NCBI RefSeq assembly: GCF_036014115.1
Contig: NZ_CP107913.1
Location: 8,487,501-8,551,500 of the forward strand
Direction: 5' to 3'
Source: Streptomyces sp. NBC_00448
GTDB lineage: Bacteria > Actinomycetota > Actinomycetes > Streptomycetales > Streptomycetaceae
DNA length: 64,000 nucleotides
Part shown: in pieces, positions 60,376-64,000 of the stretch
Layout of the letters: each line of letters opens with the position of its first letter
Numbering within the stretch: position 1 is the stretch's first letter
Position numbers and translations under genes: made by a program
The notes under the pieces: model-generated
The model's database searches: none
Told to the model about the DNA's origin: nothing
What the model saw: the letters and a program-made list of their open reading frames with translations, nothing else

Positions 60376-60814
60376 CCACGTCGGTCACTTCGAGCACGTC
60401 CACCAGGAACTCGGTCAGTTCGTAGGTCTTCGGCACGGCCGCGGCCGCCGCGGCGGCCAGCCCGTCGTCCCGGCCCTCGGCGGCGGCCCGCTCCGCGATC
60501 CGCGGGTAGTTGTCGCGGACCATCGCCGCGCACGAGCCCGAGGGGGTGACCACGTAGTCGTAGCCGTCGAAGGCGTCGGCGTACCGGCGGACCAGGGGTT
60601 CGGTCTCGTGGCGGTAGCCGGTGTTGAACTGGGGCTGCCCGCAACAGGTCTGGGCCGCGGGGAAGTCCACCTCCACGCCCAACCGCTCCAGCAGGGTCAC
60701 CACGGCCCGGCCGGTGTCCGGGTAAAGGAGGTCGTTGACACAGGTCACGAAGAGGGCGACCCGCAGGGCGCCTTCGTGCCGCACCCCGCCGCCGCTCGGC
60801 TGTCGATCACGCAT
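59987..60814 (-). CDS. lutA: Lactate utilization protein LutA
   Basis: 275 residues from ATG at 60814; a TTG (60832) and GTG (60784) are alternatives, the latter nearest to the family's usual N-terminus. Two CCG motifs typical of heterodisulfide-reductase-like subunits are present: TCCGQPQFNTGY and EECCGFGGTF, plus SGSCAAMVRDNYP and YHPSCHGLRML. First gene of lutABC. A short ACATC-C-GATGT palindrome lies upstream. Codon use changes abruptly in mid-gene. Confidence 0.95.
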   Translation of the reverse strand: MRDRQPSGGGVRHEGALRVALFVTCVNDLLYPDTGRAVVTLLERLGVEVDFPAAQTCCGQPQFNTGYRHETEPLVRRYADAFDGYDYVVTPSGSCAAMVRDNYPRIAERAAAEGRDDGLAAAAAAAVPKTYELTEFLVDVLEVTDVGAYFPHTVTYHPSCHGLRMLGLGERPRKLLQAVKGLELRELDGAEECCGFGGTFAVKNPDVSLAMGHDKVRHALDTGATILCGADNSCLVHLDGILRRNHAPLHTLHLAEILASTEQHPYQPTTTGATR

Positions 60815-60854
60815 GCGCTCATACTGCCCCAAGCGTGCACAGCAGGGGAAGTAT

Positions 60855-60865
60855 ACATCCGATGT
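60855..60865. promoter_or_regulatory. Palindrome ACATC-C-GATGT upstream of lutA
   Basis: Perfect 11-bp palindrome, 41 bases before the lutA ATG at 60814, with imperfect outward extension (GTAT / CTG). Size and position suit a GntR/FadR-type lactate regulator (LutR/LldR). No such gene is adjacent. Confidence 0.5.
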
Positions 60866-60941
60866 CTGTTGGGCGAGTTGGCGCCGAACTGGCCTGTGAG
60901 CTGCGCCCGGACGCGGTTGAGGGTGACGCCGACGGGTCGCG

Positions 60942-62168
60942 TCAGCGGGCGGCTACGGGCATCCGCGCGGGGGCGGGCGAGGTAGCTCCGGGCGACCTGG
61001 CGTCGGAGGACTCGGCTCCGGATGGCGTGCCGTCGGAGGACTCGGCGTCGGGCGCGGCGCCGGTGCCCGCGAGCAGCGCGCGGATCTCGCGGACCGCGCT
61101 GCGCCCGGCCCGGTTCGCGCCGATCGTGCTCGCCGAGGGCCCGTAGCCGAGCAGGTGCACCCGCGGGTCCTTCACCACGCGGGTGCCCTCCAGCCGGACC
61201 CCGCCGCCCGGTTCGCGCAGCCGCAGCGGGGCGAGGTGGTCCAGGGCCGCCCGGAAACCGGTCGCCCACAGGATGACGTCGGCGTCCAGCGTGCGGCCGT
61301 CAGCCCAGGCGACGCCGTGCGGAGTGATCCGGTCGAACATCGGCTCGCGCCGCAGGATGCCGCGGGCCCGCGCGTCCCGGACCGCCTCGGTCGCCGCGAG
61401 ACCGGTCACGCTCACCACGCTCTGCGGCGGCAGCCCCCGCCGTACCCTGTCCTCCACCCGGGCCACCACCGAACGGCCCCACTCCTCGTCGAACGCCATG
61501 TCGCGGAAGACCGGCGGCCGCCGGGTCACCCACGTGGTGCGCGCCGCGCCGCCCGCCTCGTGCAGCTCCATCAGCAACTGCACCGCCGACGTACCACCGC
61601 CCACCACCACGACGTGCAGCCCCGCGAACTCCGCCGCCCCCCGGTAGCCCGCGGTGTGCAGTTGCCGCCCCAGGAAGCTCTCCTGGCCCGGGTAGTACGG
61701 CAGGAACGGCCGGTCCCACGTGCCCGTCGCGTTCAGCAGCGCCCGCACCGACCACGTGCCCCGGTCCGTCTCCACCCGCAGCCGCCCGCCGGCCCCCTCG
61801 CGTACCGCCGACACGTCCACCGGGCGCAGCACCCGCAGGTCGAACGCCTCCTCGTACCGGCGGAAGTACTCCCCGACGACCTGCGACGACGGCTGCTCCG
61901 GGTCGCCGCCCTCCAGCTCCATCCCCGGCAGCGCGTGCACCCGGTGCGCCTTCCCGTACGTCAGCGAGGGCCACCTGAACTGCCAGGCGCCCCCGGGTCC
62001 GGGGGAGTGGTCGAGCACCACGAAGTCCGTGCCGGCCCGCAGCCCCGCCCGGCCCAGGAAATACGCCGCCGACAGCCCCGCCTGCCCCGCACCCACCACG
62101 GCGACGTCCGCGTCCACCACCGCGGACTCACCTGCTTCCGGCCGTCGCCCCGCACCCGTGTCCTTCAT
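60942..62168 (-). CDS. Flavin-containing monooxygenase-like protein
   Basis: 408 residues. FAD site VAVVGAGQAGLSAAYFL, then GPGGAWQFRWPSL, NADPH site VVVVGGGTSAVQLL and the ATGFR signature (LWATGFRAAL) place it with FAD/NADPH monooxygenases/Baeyer-Villiger-like enzymes of the TrkA/CzcO group. The end is a repetitive Ser/Gly/Pro tail (ESSDGTPSGAESSDARSPG). Cytoplasmic, substrate unknown. It lies 128 bases from lutA on the same strand but separated by the lut palindrome. Confidence 0.9.
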   Translation of the reverse strand: MKDTGAGRRPEAGESAVVDADVAVVGAGQAGLSAAYFLGRAGLRAGTDFVVLDHSPGPGGAWQFRWPSLTYGKAHRVHALPGMELEGGDPEQPSSQVVGEYFRRYEEAFDLRVLRPVDVSAVREGAGGRLRVETDRGTWSVRALLNATGTWDRPFLPYYPGQESFLGRQLHTAGYRGAAEFAGLHVVVVGGGTSAVQLLMELHEAGGAARTTWVTRRPPVFRDMAFDEEWGRSVVARVEDRVRRGLPPQSVVSVTGLAATEAVRDARARGILRREPMFDRITPHGVAWADGRTLDADVILWATGFRAALDHLAPLRLREPGGGVRLEGTRVVKDPRVHLLGYGPSASTIGANRAGRSAVREIRALLAGTGAAPDAESSDGTPSGAESSDARSPGATSPAPARMPVAAR

Positions 62169-62337
62169 GCCTCTGCCAACCAGCGCCGCCGCCCATTGCT
62201 TCCCCCGCCGCCCTCGTTTCCCCCGTCGCGCCCGGCGGCGAAGGGGCGGGGCCGCCGTGACGGCACGCGTAGAGGCCGGCGGCGGATGCGGGGTGCCCTG
62301 GGCCCTGGGTCGTGTCGGCCGGGTCGGCGGGGGTTGC

Positions 62338-63117
62338 TCAGGCCCCGCAGGGCTGGGGGAGCGGGTTGGAGGCCCACCGCCGCAAGCGGGCGACGCGTTC
62401 CGCCGCTTCTTCCAGGCGGGAAAGCGGGAGGTCGCCGTCGGAGACCGCGCGGGCTGTGGCCGCGTGGATCGCGTCGCGCACCCCGGGCCCGCTGGCCGGG
62501 CCGAGCCGGATGAGGTCGACCCCGGCGATCCAGGCGAGGACGGCGGCGCCCGGCACCCCCCACCCGTCGACGATGGTCGGCGCGTCGAGGGTGTCGCTCA
62601 GTACGACGCCGGTGTAGCCGAGTTCGCCGCGCAGCACCCCGGTGATCGCGTGGCTGTGGAGCGCCGCGGGCACGGCGGCCGAGATCGCGCGTACCCCCGC
62701 GGCCGTGCCCTCCGCGAAGGGAAGCAGGTTCCCGGCGCCGGTGAAGGGCCCCAACGCCGCCGCCACGCCGTGGGACTGAAGGTCCGTCACGAACGTTCGG
62801 GTCTCGCCGGGCCGCGCGCCCGGCCGCACCCCGAGGTGGAGATTCGCCCCGGCGGCCATCGACGCCGCGGCGGCGGCGCCACCTCCCGCGGCGGCGCCGA
62901 CCGGCCCGCAGTGGGCGGTCAGTGCGTCCGGCAGGGCGGCCCGTACCGCGTCGGCGGCGGCCCGGGCGGCGGCGGGCTCGTACGCGTGGACGGCGGCGCC
63001 CGGCGTGCCCCGTTCCAGCCCGCGCAGAATCCACTCCGGCAGAGGGGAGCCGCCGCCGTTCACGGACGGCAGCAGGCAGGAGTCGACCAGCACGGCGAGC
63101 CGGTGCAGCGTCTTCAC
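62338..63117 (-). CDS. GH3-like protein lacking the catalytic dyad
   Basis: 259 residues from GTG at 63117 (AAGGGGGA site upstream). The region LGYTGVVLSDTLDAPTI matches the GH3 nucleophile loop (GFxGVVxSDDLxM) with Asp present, and LRGELG precedes it. But the KHFPGHG motif (His-based acid of NagZ-type beta-N-acetylglucosaminidases) reads LGPFTGAG, and the protein is short (usual about 340+). It is probably not a normal glycosidase. A DasR-type site precedes it, consistent with an amino-sugar role. Confidence 0.75.
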   Translation of the reverse strand: MKTLHRLAVLVDSCLLPSVNGGGSPLPEWILRGLERGTPGAAVHAYEPAAARAAADAVRAALPDALTAHCGPVGAAAGGGAAAAASMAAGANLHLGVRPGARPGETRTFVTDLQSHGVAAALGPFTGAGNLLPFAEGTAAGVRAISAAVPAALHSHAITGVLRGELGYTGVVLSDTLDAPTIVDGWGVPGAAVLAWIAGVDLIRLGPASGPGVRDAIHAATARAVSDGDLPLSRLEEAAERVARLRRWASNPLPQPCGA

Positions 63118-63161
63118 GTCTGGGGTCCCCCTTCGGGGCGCGGCAGTCGGCGAACCCCCCG

Positions 63162-63177
63162 AATGGTACAGACCAAT
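63162..63177 (-). promoter_or_regulatory. DasR-responsive element (dre) candidate
   Basis: Minus strand ATTGGTCTGTACCATT against the dre consensus ACTGGTCTAGACCACT: 12 of 16 match and 10 of 12 in the TGGTCTAGACCA core. It lies about 45-60 bases upstream of the GH3-like GTG, where promoter overlap is expected. DasR is the GntR regulator of GlcNAc and chitin use in Streptomyces. Confidence 0.65.
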
Positions 63178-63202
63178 CTGTGGCCGGGGCAATGATCCCC
63201 AT

Positions 63203-63267
63203 CACCCGCGACGTTTACCCATGACACTCACCCGCGACGTTCACCCGCGACGTTCACCCGCGACGTT
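63203..63267. repeat. 13-bp tandem repeat (five units)
   Basis: CACCCGCGACGTT occurs at 63203, 63229, 63242 and 63255, with a degenerate copy (TACCCATGACACT) at 63216, forming five consecutive 13-base units between the divergent GH3-like and YjbQ genes. Confidence 0.8.
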
Positions 63268-63344
63268 CCGCCCCGGGCCGCGGACCGCCGGTCGCTCCTG
63301 ACGCCGGACGCGGCACCCGGACGGGCGGGCCACCATGCGCCACC

Positions 63345-63776
63345 ATGGAAGGCATGGCCGAACGTTTTGGAACCCGTGTCCTCGACATCCGCACCGGCGA
63401 CCGTGAGATCGTCCACGACCTGACCGATGCCTGCACCGGCTTCCTGCGGGGGACGGCGCAGGGGCGGGACGGGCTGCTCAACGTCTTCGTACCGCACGCC
63501 ACCGCGGGCATCGCGGTCATCGAGACCGGCGCGGGCAGCGACGAGGACCTGCTCGCCCTGCTCGGCGATCTGCTGCCGGCCGACGACCGGTGGCGGCACC
63601 GGCACGGCCCGCGCGGCCACGGCCGCGACCACGTGCTGCCCGCGCTGGTGCCGCCGCACGCGACGCTTCCGGTGATCGGCGGCCGGCTGGCGCTGGGCAC
63701 CTGGCAGTCCGTCGTGCTGGTGGACACCAACGTCTCCAACACCGACCGCCAGGTCCGCCTGAGCTTCCTGGGCTGA
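63345..63776 (+). CDS. YjbQ/UPF0047 family protein
   Basis: 143 residues; ATG at 63345 or 63354. The family core (LLNVFVPHATAGIAVIET, split; DRWRHRHGPRGHGRDHVLPAL, split; LPVIGGRLALGTWQSVVLVDTN) is complete, with the His residues that bind metal. YjbQ proteins have thiamine-phosphate synthase-like activity in vitro. Cytoplasmic, monocistronic. Confidence 0.9.
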   Translation: MEGMAERFGTRVLDIRTGDREIVHDLTDACTGFLRGTAQGRDGLLNVFVPHATAGIAVIETGAGSDEDLLALLGDLLPADDRWRHRHGPRGHGRDHVLPALVPPHATLPVIGGRLALGTWQSVVLVDTNVSNTDRQVRLSFLG

Positions 63777-64000
63777 GCGAACCGCGGTCCGGACGAGGCC
63801 GCGGTCCGGACGCAGCCGGGGGCCCGACGAATCCGCGGCCCCCACGGAGCCGCGGCCCCGGCGGAGCCGTGTCGGCTCCGAACCGCGCCGGCCCGGCCGT
63901 ACGAGCTGAGTGCGGCCGCAGGCAAGGGAGTTGGGCCGGCCCGGCGAGCCGGGGCAGTGATCGGCGACTTCGGCATGTGCCCTTCTTTTCCCCACCCGGC
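63777..64000. other. Gene-free GC-rich end of window
   Basis: After YjbQ the sequence is dominated by short C/G-rich direct repeats (GGTCCGGACG, CCGCGGCCCC, GGAGCCG). No open frame here has gene-like composition; the window ends before any neighbouring gene can be assigned. Confidence 0.6.

Noticed and set aside
59990..60644. N-terminal extension of lutB to 716 residues
   Set aside because: It would overlap all of lutA's coding region in another frame; the ATG at 59990 with the ATGA junction is preferred.
63228..63995. A 255-codon minus-strand frame over YjbQ
   Set aside because: Shadow of YjbQ; low-quality composition and no motifs.

Overview
The window is about 73% G+C, with G/C-biased third codon positions, frequent GTG and TTG starts, four-base GTGA/ATGA stop-start overlaps and TGATG junctions. 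Together with genes typical of the Streptomycetaceae (a DUF6397 protein, a roadblock protein, an HTH-TPR regulator, an F420-type nitroreductase-fold protein, a helicase with a DUF3516-type C-terminus), this points to Streptomyces or a close relative such as Kitasatospora. It looks like ordinary chromosome. I see no rRNA, tRNA, CRISPR array, intact insertion sequence, prophage or biosynthetic gene cluster.

Layout. 0-5 kb: secreted ricin-type lectins, one fused to a GH18-like domain, a two-component pair, a secreted protein and a lipoprotein. 5-11 kb: a RibD-like reductase, a YbjJ-type MFS transporter divergent from a DeoR regulator, a family A polymerase-like protein and a thioredoxin. 11-17 kb: an HTH-fused citrate synthase divergent from a second citrate synthase, a quinone reductase and htpX-pspAB. 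17-23 kb: an amino-acid permease, an HTH-TPR regulator and a 14-TM drug exporter. 23-29 kb: a fatty-acid beta-oxidation operon (CoA-transferase, thiolase, multifunctional FadB-like enzyme) behind two palindromic sites. 29-36 kb: an M1 metallopeptidase lipoprotein, a macrodomain protein, a membrane desaturase, a GNAT remnant and tex. 35-46 kb: MOSC, NADAR and CoA-disulfide-reductase-like genes, a frameshifted zinc-ribbon gene, a methyltransferase divergent from a YnfA-like gene, a roadblock protein, DUF6397, the helicase and a DUF457 membrane protein. 46-50 kb: an MFS exporter ending inside a 26-bp hairpin, a degenerate tyrosine recombinase, and a DUF3500 gene divergent from an HxlR regulator. 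50-57 kb: a heterodimeric ABC exporter with asymmetric ATP sites, mscL, and a MarR regulator divergent from a second ABC exporter. 57-64 kb: DoxX, lutABC (L-lactate oxidation), a flavoprotein monooxygenase, a GH3-like protein behind a DasR-type site, and YjbQ.

Regulatory logic is unusually readable. Several regulator-target pairs are divergent with inverted repeats between them: DeoR/MFS, HTH-citrate synthase/citrate synthase, HxlR/DUF3500 and MarR/ABC. Other palindromes precede the quinone reductase, the beta-oxidation operon, DoxX, lutA and the GH3-like gene, whose own regulators are not adjacent.

The most unusual feature is a stretch of about 1.6 kb inside lutA and lutB where the coding strand almost stops using G at third codon positions, with sharp edges inside both genes. 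No clearly new multi-gene system is visible. The strongest leads are this codon island, the fused citrate synthase switch, the DasR-type site in front of a GH3-like protein lacking its catalytic motif, and the asymmetric ABC pair.
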